Below are positions 52,799-61,945 of a DNA stretch of 64,000 nucleotides, piece by piece. This DNA comes from CAYXDO01 sp964463485 (lineage in GTDB: Bacteria > Myxococcota > Kuafuiibacteriia > Kuafuiibacteriales > Kuafuiibacteriaceae), in the NCBI GenBank assembly GCA_964463485.1, contig CAYXDO010000041.1, forward strand, positions 7,550-71,549, written 5' to 3'. How positions within the stretch are numbered: the stretch's first letter is position 1; the number at the start of each line of letters is the position of its first letter. The position numbers and the translations under genes were made by a program. Under the pieces are notes generated by a model. It worked only from the letters and a program-made list of their open reading frames with translations. It did no database searches and was not told where the DNA came from.

Positions 52799-54223
52799 TC
52801 ACCCGGAATAGTTGTGGGTGTGGATGCGCCTTGCTCCGGGTTCTCGAGAAAAACCTCGGGACACGAGTTTTTCCTCGACCTTCGCCAAAAATGCCGATGC
52901 GTTTTGGGCGCCGATGTGCAGCTCACCCTCCGGTGTTAGGCGCCTCGAGATGGCATCCAAACAGTCTTCGAGATCATAACCTACGTACCCCTGGACGGAT
53001 CGGGTCGCCACGATGACTTGGAAGTCTTCGTTCGCCAACGTTGGTGACCGGATATCTCCCAGCAACAGCTCCAGCGAACCTCCCGGCCGTCGCACGGCTT
53101 CGAGATCGAACTCTCCGGCGGTGGCGCTCGCGACGAAGAAGACTTCGAGCTGATCGCGCGGGGCGCCGAGCGTACTCAGGAACGCGATGACGACCTTCGA
53201 GAGGTCGATGACACTGACGCGATGACCTGCGTGTGCGAGGGCCGCCGGTAGGAGCGACGGGCCGTTGCCGACGACTAACACCGAGACGGGCCGATCGAGC
53301 GCCAGAATCGATCTGAAGATCGCGACGTCTCCGGGTGGAGTCAGGAGATGATCTGATCCGACGAACGTTCGCACGGGAACGAGTTTCCCATCGCGGAACT
53401 CATGCCAGGTGCTTCCGGCGATTGGCCGCTTCGTCCGAATCGGAGGGACGAACCCGCGTAGCTCAAATCGCCAGTAAGCATCCCAGCCGGCTGCGTCGTT
53501 CCAGTCTCCGGGTGGTCGCAGTCGGACCGGAGGCAGCCCAGGGAGCGCTTCGACTGCCCCCGCGCGCTCTAACCAGTCGACGACTCCGGAGTGGCCCGCG
53601 TCTTTCGCCAATTGGAGTGGGCTTGGGAAGCCTTCCTCGGAGGGTTGGATCGTCGCGCCAGCTTTGAATAGAGCCTCCACGGCCCTGAGGTTTCCCAGGG
53701 CGCAAGCGGCCTCGAGCGCGGTCCAACCCGTGAGGAGCTCGCGCGCCCCGAGCTCGACTTCTCGGGCAGCGAGCTCCTGGATGATCTTCGGATCGCCCCC
53801 ACGAGCCGCGTTGTGCAGGAGCGTAGATCCGTCCGGATTCGCACACGTGGGAACGGCAGCGCCGCCACGTAGCAGCGCCCAGGCGCATTTCGGCGTCGAC
53901 CGAGGTCCCATCGTGAAGGCGAGCACGCTGCCGCCACTCGGCCAGGGGCGGTTCGGGTCCGCTCCAAGTTGGATGAGTCGTTCGATGGCTCTGTGGTCCC
54001 CTCGCGAGGCGGACTGTTGGAGCGGAGTGTTCCCGTTTCTGTCGACGATGGAATCGACAAGCGCGCCGTGGTCGACGAGCCGCCGGACCGCTCTCCAACG
54101 CTTGGCCGCGATGGCATCGCGGAGCTCTTGCATCGGGTCGTCGGGCTGATGGACCCGAACTCGAGGAGGGCGAGCGAAATAGGTCTGCAACGCTGCCCAC
54201 ATCCGAGTCCACAGCCTACTCAC
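52799..54223 (-). CDS. Ankyrin-repeat protein with a C-terminal methyltransferase-like domain
   Basis: 474 residues. Residues about 30-235 contain about five ankyrin repeats, for example DRNGNTPLQQSASRGDHRAI and DGSTLLHNAARGGDPKIIQEL. After a linker with a WxAYWRFELRG segment, residues about 300-460 form a Rossmann fold with motif I VLVVGNGPSLLPAAL (about 312), acidic strand-2 end VSVIDLS, and a late VIVATRSVQGYVG strand. This looks like a class I methyltransferase, although motif IV is not obvious. No signal peptide, so cytoplasmic. The 177-base gap before it holds nothing identified. Confidence 0.75.
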   Translation of the reverse strand: MSRLWTRMWAALQTYFARPPRVRVHQPDDPMQELRDAIAAKRWRAVRRLVDHGALVDSIVDRNGNTPLQQSASRGDHRAIERLIQLGADPNRPWPSGGSVLAFTMGPRSTPKCAWALLRGGAAVPTCANPDGSTLLHNAARGGDPKIIQELAAREVELGARELLTGWTALEAACALGNLRAVEALFKAGATIQPSEEGFPSPLQLAKDAGHSGVVDWLERAGAVEALPGLPPVRLRPPGDWNDAAGWDAYWRFELRGFVPPIRTKRPIAGSTWHEFRDGKLVPVRTFVGSDHLLTPPGDVAIFRSILALDRPVSVLVVGNGPSLLPAALAHAGHRVSVIDLSKVVIAFLSTLGAPRDQLEVFFVASATAGEFDLEAVRRPGGSLELLLGDIRSPTLANEDFQVIVATRSVQGYVGYDLEDCLDAISRRLTPEGELHIGAQNASAFLAKVEEKLVSRGFSREPGARRIHTHNYSG

Positions 54224-54268
54224 ACGCTCACGATATCAAAGTTCGCTCGGCTTCGCGTTCGCGTCGCG

Positions 54269-54916
54269 CTAACACTTGGGCGAAGCTGCCGCGTCGGGCT
54301 CGACGTCGACCCAGAGGCGCTTCCTCTTGTAGGTCGAGTCGGCGGAGAGCCCAGCCGTCATGTGGCTCAGCTTCGAGGCGTTCCAGATATCCGAGTGCGT
54401 CGCAAACGGCGTACAAACCTCGATCTCGAACGAGCCCGTTTTGCCCGTGAGCGGCATTTCATACGTCCACCGGCCCTTGCCAACGGACGCCTGAATCCCG
54501 AGCGACAGCGAATGGGCTGGGCTCTTCGACTCGGCGCTCACGTAGGCCGGAAGGCGATAGTCACCGGTACCCACGAGCTCGAGCTTTTGTCCGGCGGCCA
54601 CCCGAATATGAGCGCCAGGCGCTAACTCATCGACCGACACGGGGCCGCTGGCCTGGACACGAGTCACGGAGCCCGCCGGCACGCGACCGGCGAAGCCGGC
54701 GATGGCTTTTTTCACCGGAGTCTGATCGACGGGAGAGAAGCCGCGCTCGCTCTCGACACTGGCTTTGCCGTTGCTGGCCACGACCGAAAATCCAACGCCT
54801 ATCGCGGACGGATTGTTTTTGACCGCGTTCCGGAACCGGGTCTTCGCCGAGAGGGACGAGTCCTCGGTCCACGTGCCGCCGAAGCCGTTGAGACCCATCG
54901 AAAACTGAACCGACAT
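54269..54916 (-). CDS. Hypothetical protein, 215 aa
   Basis: 215 residues from ATG 54916, chosen because AAGGAG lies 6 bases upstream; the frame extends to 54964 without support. It is mostly beta (GFGGTWTEDSSLSAKTRF; AHIRVAAGQKLELVG; RLWVDVEPDAAA). No signal peptide or membrane segment is evident. It may be a secreted or structural protein; I recognise no family. It is divergent from the 785-aa gene, with a 211-base region between that presumably holds both promoters. Confidence 0.6.
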   Translation of the reverse strand: MSVQFSMGLNGFGGTWTEDSSLSAKTRFRNAVKNNPSAIGVGFSVVASNGKASVESERGFSPVDQTPVKKAIAGFAGRVPAGSVTRVQASGPVSVDELAPGAHIRVAAGQKLELVGTGDYRLPAYVSAESKSPAHSLSLGIQASVGKGRWTYEMPLTGKTGSFEIEVCTPFATHSDIWNASKLSHMTAGLSADSTYKRKRLWVDVEPDAAASPKC

Positions 54917-55127
54917 CGTGTGCTCCTTCTGACCCATCGACGCGGCGAAGACCGCGAGAGCCATGCGCTAGAGGTTATCGACGGAACGACGGCGTTGGGA
55001 CGCGACGCCGACGGCAAATTGGGAACTGCTTCCCAAACCGGATGCTCCCCTTTTTCGGGCGTACATACGCCCTTTGCGCGAAGAGAAACACATTGCCCAA
55101 CGTAGTCCGGGCGCCTAGGGTTCCATC

Positions 55128-57485
55128 GTGGCTGAGGGCCTCGAGCTTCGGTCGGCACGACTGCCGACCCGATCGGCCGCCTCGACGCCGGAGGCGGCCT
55201 TTTCGTCCTGGCTCGGAGGCGCGAAGTCGCCGATGACTCCCGAGCGCCTTCGCGAAGGTGTTCGCACCTTTCAGGCGGCGGCGCTCGACAGCACCTATAC
55301 TCAGTCGAAGAACGCACTCGTCCAGGCACTCTGCCACCTTCGCCACCGACAGCCGGACCTGGTGGAACCCTTTTTCCGAGAGATCGCGCCTTGGTTCGAA
55401 GCCCGCGCCAAGGAGCTTCCGGAGGCTCAGCGCGCCAAGGAGCTCCGCCAGCTCCGTGAAGGTACTCTCGAAGTCACGGTCAGCATCCCCATCCCGAAAG
55501 ATGTGCTCGAGCAGGTCGCGGTGGCTCAGCGAGAGGCCGTCGAGAAGCTTCATGCCGACATGATGGTTGCGGACCTCCGAGCCGAGCAGGCCATCCGAAG
55601 TCAGGCGGCGCAGCGCCGAGTCGAAGTGCAAGCCGGCCAGGCCGAACCCGACGTGAAGTCGACTCGGTCCGCGAAGTCAGCGGGCGTCCGCGCCAAGGCC
55701 CCCCTGAGCGATACCCAGTGGGGAGCCTTCCTCGGGCGTTTGATTTCGCACGCAACCTCGAAGGCAGAGGACCAAGCGCTCGAGCTGCTCGCCCATAAGG
55801 GGCGCGTCGACCAAGCGCTCGTCGGGGCCATGAAAATCTCGGGCGTGCTCGACGACATACCGAACGGAGCAGAATGGATCGGCCGAGTCTCCGCCGGAAT
55901 CAGACTCGCCGAGCGATGTCGTTACAGCGCCACGAACGACGGCGCCGATCGGTTGGCCATCGACACCATCCTAGCGAGTGATTCTACGCCGAGCATGGCC
56001 TACTCACCCCTTCAGTCCTCGCGCGACGGCGACCTCGAAGGTCTGCTCCTGCGCTGGATCTCGACCGCGACCCCGGGGCTCGCGCGCGCCGTGCTCGACA
56101 ACCACCCGCACTTTCCTAGGCCGGCTCAGCTCCGGGCTGTCAACGCCCAGCTCGACCAAATCGTGGAACGAGAGGGTAGGGTGCTCGAGGGCTTCAACGT
56201 ACTCACCATCATGCACCAGATGGGTCGCACGGTCCCGTGGCTCGAGCTGCTTCACGACAAGCTCGGGCTGAAAAAGGAGGACTACCTCGGCGTCTCGGTC
56301 CCGTACTCGGGCTCGAAGCTCGCGGAGGCCAAGCTCAATCGGGACGGGTTCGAGACGGTGGCCGATCACGACCCGCGGCCCGAGCTGCTCGCGCGAATGC
56401 AAGACACACTCGGCGGCGGGCAAGCGCAGAGCTTCGATGAGCTGAAGGAGCAGGACATCAAGCGAGCCGTGGGGCGAATGGTCGAGAAACACCAGGCCAA
56501 CGGCAAGCCGATTCTCATCGTCGACGACGGCGGGTACGCCGCTAAAGTCATTCGCAAACATTTTCCCGAGCGAGAGGACCAATTTCGAATCGTCGAGTGG
56601 ACCACGCGAGGGATCCGGCAGTTCGAGCAGATACCACAGCCGAAGATGAGTCTGATCAGCGCGGCGGAGTCTCGGCCCAAGGTGGAGGTCGAGCCTGCGT
56701 TCATCGCGGATTCGCTCGTCGAGCACTTCCAGGTCGCGCTACGCCAGCGCTTCCCGGATCTGAAGGACAAGCGGATCTTGGTGATCGGAGCCGGCAACAT
56801 CGGTCGAGCTTGCGCGCTTGCGGCTCAGGAGCTTGGAGCCACGGTCTCGATGAACGATCTGAAGCCCGAGCGGCTGAGCAGGGCCGTGGCCGGGACGAAG
56901 CTCACCGGCGAAGCAGACATCAGGAAGGCAGTGACAGGAAAGGACGCGATCCTCGCGGTCACCGGCGCCAACAGTCTTCCGGACGAGATCTTCTCACTCA
57001 TCGATCCAGGGACGGTCGTGGCTTCGGCGAGCTCGGTGGACATCGAGACTCGTTCGGAGTCTCCGCACGAGAACGGGCACTGGAGCACGGATCTGTCGAG
57101 GCTCTCGATCACGATGGGCGCAGATGAGAAGTCGAAGGGTCAGCGGGCAGCGTTCAAGAACCAAGTGACCGAAGGGGGAGTGCGAGCGCTCGAAGTGTCT
57201 TTGAATCGGAGCGCGGCTGCGTATGGTCTCGAGGCCCGGGTGGAGCGTCGAGATATCCTCGCGGGCGGGTTCGTGCTCAACCTGAGTCGCAAGGCTCGCG
57301 TCATGCCGATACAGCGAGAGGAGCTGATTCTCCTCAACGTCACCGAAGCCATGGCGCAGGCCACCCAGACGACGATGCCCGGCAAGCATTTGATGGAGTC
57401 GGCGCGGGAGGATCGGATTCTTTCGTTGTTCGAGCGCTACCACCCCGAGGACTTCGCGGCGGCGCGACGATTCTCCAAGCGCTGA
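55128..57485 (+). CDS. Protein with an S-adenosylhomocysteine-hydrolase-like domain
   Basis: 785 residues from GTG 55128. Residues 1-330 are helical and unrelated to anything I know. From about 380 the pattern matches AdoHcyase: VSVPYSGSKLAEAKL, then ILIVDDGGY (as in LDDGG of SAHH), VEWTTRGI (as in E-TTTG), the NAD-binding VIGAGNIGRACALAAQELG and ILAVTGANSL followed by a VASAS strand. The substrate-handling N-T/D-S-x-x-K region of SAHH is not seen, so activity on SAH is doubtful. It may bind NAD as a regulatory or new enzymatic module. Confidence 0.7.
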   Translation: MAEGLELRSARLPTRSAASTPEAAFSSWLGGAKSPMTPERLREGVRTFQAAALDSTYTQSKNALVQALCHLRHRQPDLVEPFFREIAPWFEARAKELPEAQRAKELRQLREGTLEVTVSIPIPKDVLEQVAVAQREAVEKLHADMMVADLRAEQAIRSQAAQRRVEVQAGQAEPDVKSTRSAKSAGVRAKAPLSDTQWGAFLGRLISHATSKAEDQALELLAHKGRVDQALVGAMKISGVLDDIPNGAEWIGRVSAGIRLAERCRYSATNDGADRLAIDTILASDSTPSMAYSPLQSSRDGDLEGLLLRWISTATPGLARAVLDNHPHFPRPAQLRAVNAQLDQIVEREGRVLEGFNVLTIMHQMGRTVPWLELLHDKLGLKKEDYLGVSVPYSGSKLAEAKLNRDGFETVADHDPRPELLARMQDTLGGGQAQSFDELKEQDIKRAVGRMVEKHQANGKPILIVDDGGYAAKVIRKHFPEREDQFRIVEWTTRGIRQFEQIPQPKMSLISAAESRPKVEVEPAFIADSLVEHFQVALRQRFPDLKDKRILVIGAGNIGRACALAAQELGATVSMNDLKPERLSRAVAGTKLTGEADIRKAVTGKDAILAVTGANSLPDEIFSLIDPGTVVASASSVDIETRSESPHENGHWSTDLSRLSITMGADEKSKGQRAAFKNQVTEGGVRALEVSLNRSAAAYGLEARVERRDILAGGFVLNLSRKARVMPIQREELILLNVTEAMAQATQTTMPGKHLMESAREDRILSLFERYHPEDFAAARRFSKR

Positions 57486-57600
57486 GATCCGGTGATTTGC
57501 TCGGGGCCCGAAGTACTCCCGGCAAGTTTCGTGACCGCCGAGTTTGGGGTAGTGTGACGCGGGAAGGTCTCAAGAGTATCGCAATGCGTCGAGAGCTGAG

Positions 57601-58140
57601 TTGGCTTCGTGCGCTCGTCGGCGCGGTCGGCTGCGAGTCCGAGGAGGATCGAGCAGGCTTCTCAGCGCGGTTCATGCGTGTGAGCAAGGGTCCGCCGACT
57701 ATTGCTACGGGGTTGCGCAGGTACTCATCGACGAGGCGAGGAGCAGCAGCATCGCTCGAGCGTTGTTTCTTCGAGGCTGTGGCCTCGGACATGCTTCGAG
57801 TTGTACGAACGCGGCGGCCGGGCGATTCGCCGACCAGAAATGCCGCGTCGATACTTCTGCCGCGGCGTGCGAGCGCGGCGCCGATCCATGGGCATGTACG
57901 ATGCTCGGAGGGGCGCTAGCCACGGGTCGGGGCACGGCGGCGGATCCCGAACGCGCGCGGCGGGCGCTCCAAGGCTCGTGTAAGTTCGGCCCTTCCGACC
58001 CGGCCTGCGTGGCGGCGAACCGAGTCCTCGCCTCGCTTGCTGCCTCGGAGAGCTCTACTTCAGCAGAAACACGGCAAGATCGACGCCGCGTCTCCGTTGG
58101 ACCTTCTCGCCGAAAGCGACCTTCTCAGCAAGACCGATGA
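57601..58140 (+). pseudogene. Sel1-like Cys-rich repeat protein, probably frameshifted
   Basis: In this frame, residues from about 26 show Sel1-like Cys-rich units: ACEQGSADYCYGVAQVLID, ALFLRGCGLGHASSC, CERGADPWACTMLGGALATG. A second frame from ATG 57584 gives MRRELSWLRALVGAVGC, a lipoprotein signal with lipobox GAVGC, which ends within 40 residues of meaningful sequence. Joining the signal (frame 2) to the repeats (frame 1) would need a one-base shift between about 57635 and 57660. So it is either a disrupted gene or a sequence error. Its stop overlaps the kinase ATG as ATGA. Confidence 0.5.
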
Positions 58141-59672
58141 GTCTGAGGTGCGCGAGCGTTGCGGCTCAGCGCTCGTCACGAATCATTGGAGGGCTCGGGC
58201 GCTGCGTGCTACGCTGCCGCGCGTTGTTTGAGCGCGGACAAATCCTGTCCGGGAAGTATCGCGTGATCGAGCGCGTCGGACAGGGTGGCATGGGCGAAGT
58301 CTGGCGCGGCGAGAGCGTCGCGCTTCGAGCTCCGGTCGCCATCAAGGTCATTCGACCGGACGCGCGTGACCCGATGGCCCCCGGCCGTTTCTTGCGCGAG
58401 GCTCGCGCGGCGGCGGCGCTCCGGAGCACCCATGTCGTTCAGATCTTGGACTACGGCGTCGAAGGCAACCTTCCTTATCTCGTGATGGAGCTGCTCCGCG
58501 GCGAGAGTCTCCGCGGCAGGCTCTCTCGCGTGGGGCCCTTGGACCTCTCGGCCACCGCGGAGATTTTCATTCAAGTCACCCGCGCGGTCGGCATGGCCCA
58601 TGACATGGGTTTCGTGCACCGAGACCTCAAGCCCGACAACATCTACCTCGCCCGAGAAGGAGACGACGAGGTCGTGAAGGTCCTCGACTTCGGCCTAGCC
58701 AAGGCCGTCGATCAGTCTCTCGCTCGTACTCCGGAGGTCGAGACGGCCAAGGGAGCGCTGCTCGGCACGCCCTATTACATGAGTCCGGAGCAAGCCGAAG
58801 CCAGGCCGACCCTGGATGCGCGAACGGACATATGGGCCCTCGCGGTGATCGGATTTCAGTGCCTGACGAACGAGCTCCCGTTTCGCGGTCGAACGTACAT
58901 CGAGCTCTTGATGCAGATATGCACAGCCGAGCCCAAGCGTCCCACCGACGTGCTGCCGTCGCTCCCGCCGGAGATCGACGACTGGTTCCTCGAGGGCGTG
59001 AAGCGCGACGTGGATGAGCGTTACTCATCCGTGCGCGCCCAGTGTGAGGATCTCGTGGCGATCGCGGAGCGTCACGGGGGAGCTCGGCGTCGCCCGACCG
59101 TCGCGCGTCCGGTGCTTGGCACGAATCTCGGGCCGACTCCCGCTGAGTCTGCGCTCGGCGATGCGCTCCTCGTGACCGACGGGGTACGGGTTACGACGAC
59201 TCACGTGCCGCTCCCTGCGCCTTCTGCCCGTTGGCCCAGGTGGATGAGTTACGGAGCCGTCGCCGTCCTCGCGATGGGTCTCGGCTTCTGGGCTTTGTCA
59301 CTGGCTCCTCGCAGCGAGACTCGACCGGAGGTTCGGCAACCGACTCCAGCGGTTCCAGACCCGCCGGCTCCGGCACCGCCTGCCGCGGCCGTGGACGCCT
59401 TCAGAGCAACTGCTGTCCCTCCTACCGTCCCTCCTACTGTCCCTCCTACCGTCGGGGCGGCGCCTGGCGCGCCCGGTCCTGAGTCGGCGATCGAGCGACC
59501 AAGGGCGAGCACGAGGCCCGCCGCGGCGAGGTCTGGGAGAGTCTCGAGGGTCTCGAAGAAGGTCGTCGATCGACCCGCCCAAGCCGCGCAGGCAAGAACG
59601 GCAACCGGGGGTCCGGACCTCCTGTTTGGAGACTATGGATCCTCGCCTTCTGAAGTGCCGGTGTTCGAATAG
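58137..59672 (+). CDS. Serine/threonine protein kinase, membrane-anchored
   Basis: 511 residues. The kinase domain is complete: glycine loop GQGGMGEVW, VAIK lysine at 70, HRDLKPDN near 161, DFG near 183, and GTPYYMSPEQ for the activation/P+1 loop. A transmembrane helix (SYGAVAVLAMGLGFWALSL) lies near 370-390. Beyond it is a Pro/Ala/Thr-rich tail with a PPTVPPTVPPTV repeat. The ATG overlaps the Sel1 gene stop (ATGA), but the family-like sequence begins at TTG 58224 (FERGQILSGKYRV), so the start is uncertain. It phosphorylates Ser/Thr targets in the cytoplasm. Confidence 0.9.
   Translation: MSLRCASVAAQRSSRIIGGLGRCVLRCRALFERGQILSGKYRVIERVGQGGMGEVWRGESVALRAPVAIKVIRPDARDPMAPGRFLREARAAAALRSTHVVQILDYGVEGNLPYLVMELLRGESLRGRLSRVGPLDLSATAEIFIQVTRAVGMAHDMGFVHRDLKPDNIYLAREGDDEVVKVLDFGLAKAVDQSLARTPEVETAKGALLGTPYYMSPEQAEARPTLDARTDIWALAVIGFQCLTNELPFRGRTYIELLMQICTAEPKRPTDVLPSLPPEIDDWFLEGVKRDVDERYSSVRAQCEDLVAIAERHGGARRRPTVARPVLGTNLGPTPAESALGDALLVTDGVRVTTTHVPLPAPSARWPRWMSYGAVAVLAMGLGFWALSLAPRSETRPEVRQPTPAVPDPPAPAPPAAAVDAFRATAVPPTVPPTVPPTVGAAPGAPGPESAIERPRASTRPAAARSGRVSRVSKKVVDRPAQAAQARTATGGPDLLFGDYGSSPSEVPVFE
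59415..59450. repeat. Three 12-bp tandem repeats in the kinase gene
   Basis: The unit gtccctcctac(c/t) occurs three times at 59415-59426, 59427-59438 and 59439-59450, encoding PPTV units in the extracytoplasmic tail of the kinase. The repeats keep the reading frame. Confidence 0.85.
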
Positions 59673-59680
59673 GTGTCGCC

Positions 59681-60412
59681 GTGCGTGCGTTTGCCGCTAC
59701 GTTCGTGTTGCTCTCGCTGATTTCCGTGGCGCCTTCGTGGGCCGAAGACTCCCCTGAGGAAGACGTGCGACCGCTCGTCGAGCAGGCTCAAAGAGACTAC
59801 CAGGAGGGGCGCTACACGGACGCGATTCGCCGCCTCGAGGCCGCGTACCGACTCCGCAAGGACGCGAGGCTACTCTATAACATCGCGCGTGCCCACGAGC
59901 GATCGGGCAGCCTGGAAGGGGCCTCACGGTATTATCGCGAGTTTCTCGCCAGCGACTCCAAGGAGCCCGACCTGCGGGCGAAGGCGCGGGTGAGGCTCGA
60001 GGAGCTCGATGTGAATCGGACCAAGACCGTCGAGGGTCCCGTCGGCACGCCCGAAGTGGTCGGAGATCTTTCGCCGCAGGCTCAAAATGCCGCGCAGCCG
60101 TCGGCCTCCGAAGGCGTCGATCCTGCGTCGACGCCGAGCGCTGCTCTCTCCGATGCGACGACCGAAACTTCGCCATCGTCGTCGTTCCCTTTGATCCTCG
60201 CGATCGGCGGAGGTGTCGTAGTCGCCGCCGGGCTCGGCGTCGGGGCCTGGGCTCTCGCCACCGCTTCGAGCGCGAGAAGCTCCGATGACTCCATCCAGAA
60301 GCCATTACTCGTCGACACGGCCCGCGACAGGGCTCTGGCTGCGGACGTCGTCGTGAGTGTTGGCCTCACCACCTTGCTCGCAGGGCTGCTCGTCTCGTGG
60401 TTGGGGTCGTGA
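59681..60412 (+). CDS. TPR protein with C-terminal membrane helices
   Basis: 243 residues from GTG 59681. A signal peptide (ATFVLLSLISVAPSWAED) is followed by TPR-like helices (residues about 28-110, for example RRLEAAYRLRKDARLLYNIA), a Ser/Ala/Thr-rich linker and transmembrane helices near 168-190 (ILAIGGGVVVAAGLGVGAWALA) and 222-240. It resembles the gene at 49218 but lacks PEGA. The stop overlaps the start of the next gene (GTGA). It probably belongs to the kinase operon; the kinase stop is 8 bases upstream. Confidence 0.75.
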   Translation: MRAFAATFVLLSLISVAPSWAEDSPEEDVRPLVEQAQRDYQEGRYTDAIRRLEAAYRLRKDARLLYNIARAHERSGSLEGASRYYREFLASDSKEPDLRAKARVRLEELDVNRTKTVEGPVGTPEVVGDLSPQAQNAAQPSASEGVDPASTPSAALSDATTETSPSSSFPLILAIGGGVVVAAGLGVGAWALATASSARSSDDSIQKPLLVDTARDRALAADVVVSVGLTTLLAGLLVSWLGS

Positions 60413-61929
60413 GAAGCGCGATGACGCGAAGTCTCCTCGGCGCTGCGTTGGCTGCCTGCACGACGGGTATTTGTTCGACGGGCTGCTCGTGGATCGTCGG
60501 CTCGTTCGAGGAGTGTCTCACCGCAGCCGAGTGCCAAGAAGGCCAGCTGTGTGTGGACCAGCTTTGTGTCGCCCACCCCCCGTGTCGCTCGAATGCAGGC
60601 TGTCGAGCCGAGTATGGGTACGGATCGATTTGCCAAGATGGGTCTTGTGAGTTCGCGGCGGTCGAGCCGGCGTGTTCGGCGACGGAGCCCGTGGAGCTTG
60701 CGGCCACGCTCGGCGGGGAGCTCCCGAGGGGCTCGATGATGGGCGCGGTGTTCAAGTTGGGTACGCCCAAGGAGGCCGCGCGCGCGGCGGCGGTTCGACT
60801 CGCGGTCCGAGAGATCAACGGCGCCGGCGGAATTGCGGGCACTCCGCTTCGCCTGATCGTCTGCGACATGGACGTCGACCAGAACGCGGTCAACGACGTG
60901 GAAGAAACGCAGAAGACGATTTCTTACTTGGCCGGCCGGCTCGGGGTGCAGCTGATCGTAGGTCCCTCGTCGTCGGCCAACACGACGGCGGCCGTCAGCG
61001 TGCTCCTCCGGGAGCAGCTCGACACCGTACTCATCTCTCCGTCGGCGACCAGCAGCTCGCTGACGTACCTCATCGATCGCTTGCACGCGGAGGACTCACT
61101 GGGTCTGTTATGGAGGACGTGCCCGAGCGACGCGCTGCAGAGCGCGGTGTTGGCGTCACACCTCGAACCCTACTCTTCGGCGGCGATCTTGTATCAGCGA
61201 GACGTGTACGGGCAGGGTCTCGAGGAGGCCTTGCGCTCACGCCTCCTCCCGACTCACTCGGCGTTCTCGCGTTCCTTCGAAGCGGACGGCTCGGACGTCG
61301 ATGCCGCGGTGGAGGTGGCGAGGGCATCCGGACCTCGCGACGCGCTCGTCATCATCAGCAGTGACGCGCGACGAACGGTTGCCCTCCTCGACCGGGCGTC
61401 TCGGACCGCTGAGTTGTCCCAGCTGCCGGTGTTCTTGTCGGACGGGTCGAAGGACGCGACCACTCTCTTCGACCCGAACCTAACCGAAGCGACCCGGCGC
61501 ATGGTTCGCGGCGCGCGAGGGACTGCTCCGGCCCGGCCGGAAGGATTGGCGTACGACACTTTCGCCAACAACCTGGCCTCCCAGTTCTCGGTGGACGCCG
61601 CGGCGTTCAGCTTTCTCGCCCACAGCTACGACGCGGCCTACGCAGGAGCGCTCGGCATCACCCACGCCAGTATGGCTGCGACATTCCAAGGAGCTCAGGT
61701 GGCCGAAGGGTTGTCTCGACTGTCGATGGGAGCGCCCGTTCGCCTCGGTCCAACCGGCTTCACGGAAGCGGTGAGTCGGGTGCGAGCGGGCGAGACCGTG
61801 AACGTCGAAGGGACCTCCGGGGCCCTCGACTTCGACGCTGGCACCGGTGAGGCCCCAGGCCCAATCGAGACCTGGAAGGTGTCCGAGGCAGGAGACTCCT
61901 TCGAGACGATCTCCGTCGTCACACCCTGA
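60409..61929 (+). CDS. Cys-rich lipoprotein with a solute-binding (Peripla_BP_6) domain, orphan
   Basis: 506 residues from GTG 60409, overlapping the TPR gene stop (GTGA); ATG 60421 is four codons in. The signal ends near a cysteine (GAALAACTTG). A Cys-rich segment of about 50 residues follows (ECLTAAECQEGQLCVDQLC, NAGCRAEYGYGSICQDGSC), typical of delta-proteobacterial secreted proteins. Then comes a type-1 binding fold: MGAVFKLG, RLAVREINGAGG, LIVGPSSSAN and ILYQRDVYG. It is paralogous to the gene at 51344. No transporter genes are present. Confidence 0.85.
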   Translation: MRSAMTRSLLGAALAACTTGICSTGCSWIVGSFEECLTAAECQEGQLCVDQLCVAHPPCRSNAGCRAEYGYGSICQDGSCEFAAVEPACSATEPVELAATLGGELPRGSMMGAVFKLGTPKEAARAAAVRLAVREINGAGGIAGTPLRLIVCDMDVDQNAVNDVEETQKTISYLAGRLGVQLIVGPSSSANTTAAVSVLLREQLDTVLISPSATSSSLTYLIDRLHAEDSLGLLWRTCPSDALQSAVLASHLEPYSSAAILYQRDVYGQGLEEALRSRLLPTHSAFSRSFEADGSDVDAAVEVARASGPRDALVIISSDARRTVALLDRASRTAELSQLPVFLSDGSKDATTLFDPNLTEATRRMVRGARGTAPARPEGLAYDTFANNLASQFSVDAAAFSFLAHSYDAAYAGALGITHASMAATFQGAQVAEGLSRLSMGAPVRLGPTGFTEAVSRVRAGETVNVEGTSGALDFDAGTGEAPGPIETWKVSEAGDSFETISVVTP

Positions 61930-61945
61930 GTGAGGTGCCCGCCGC

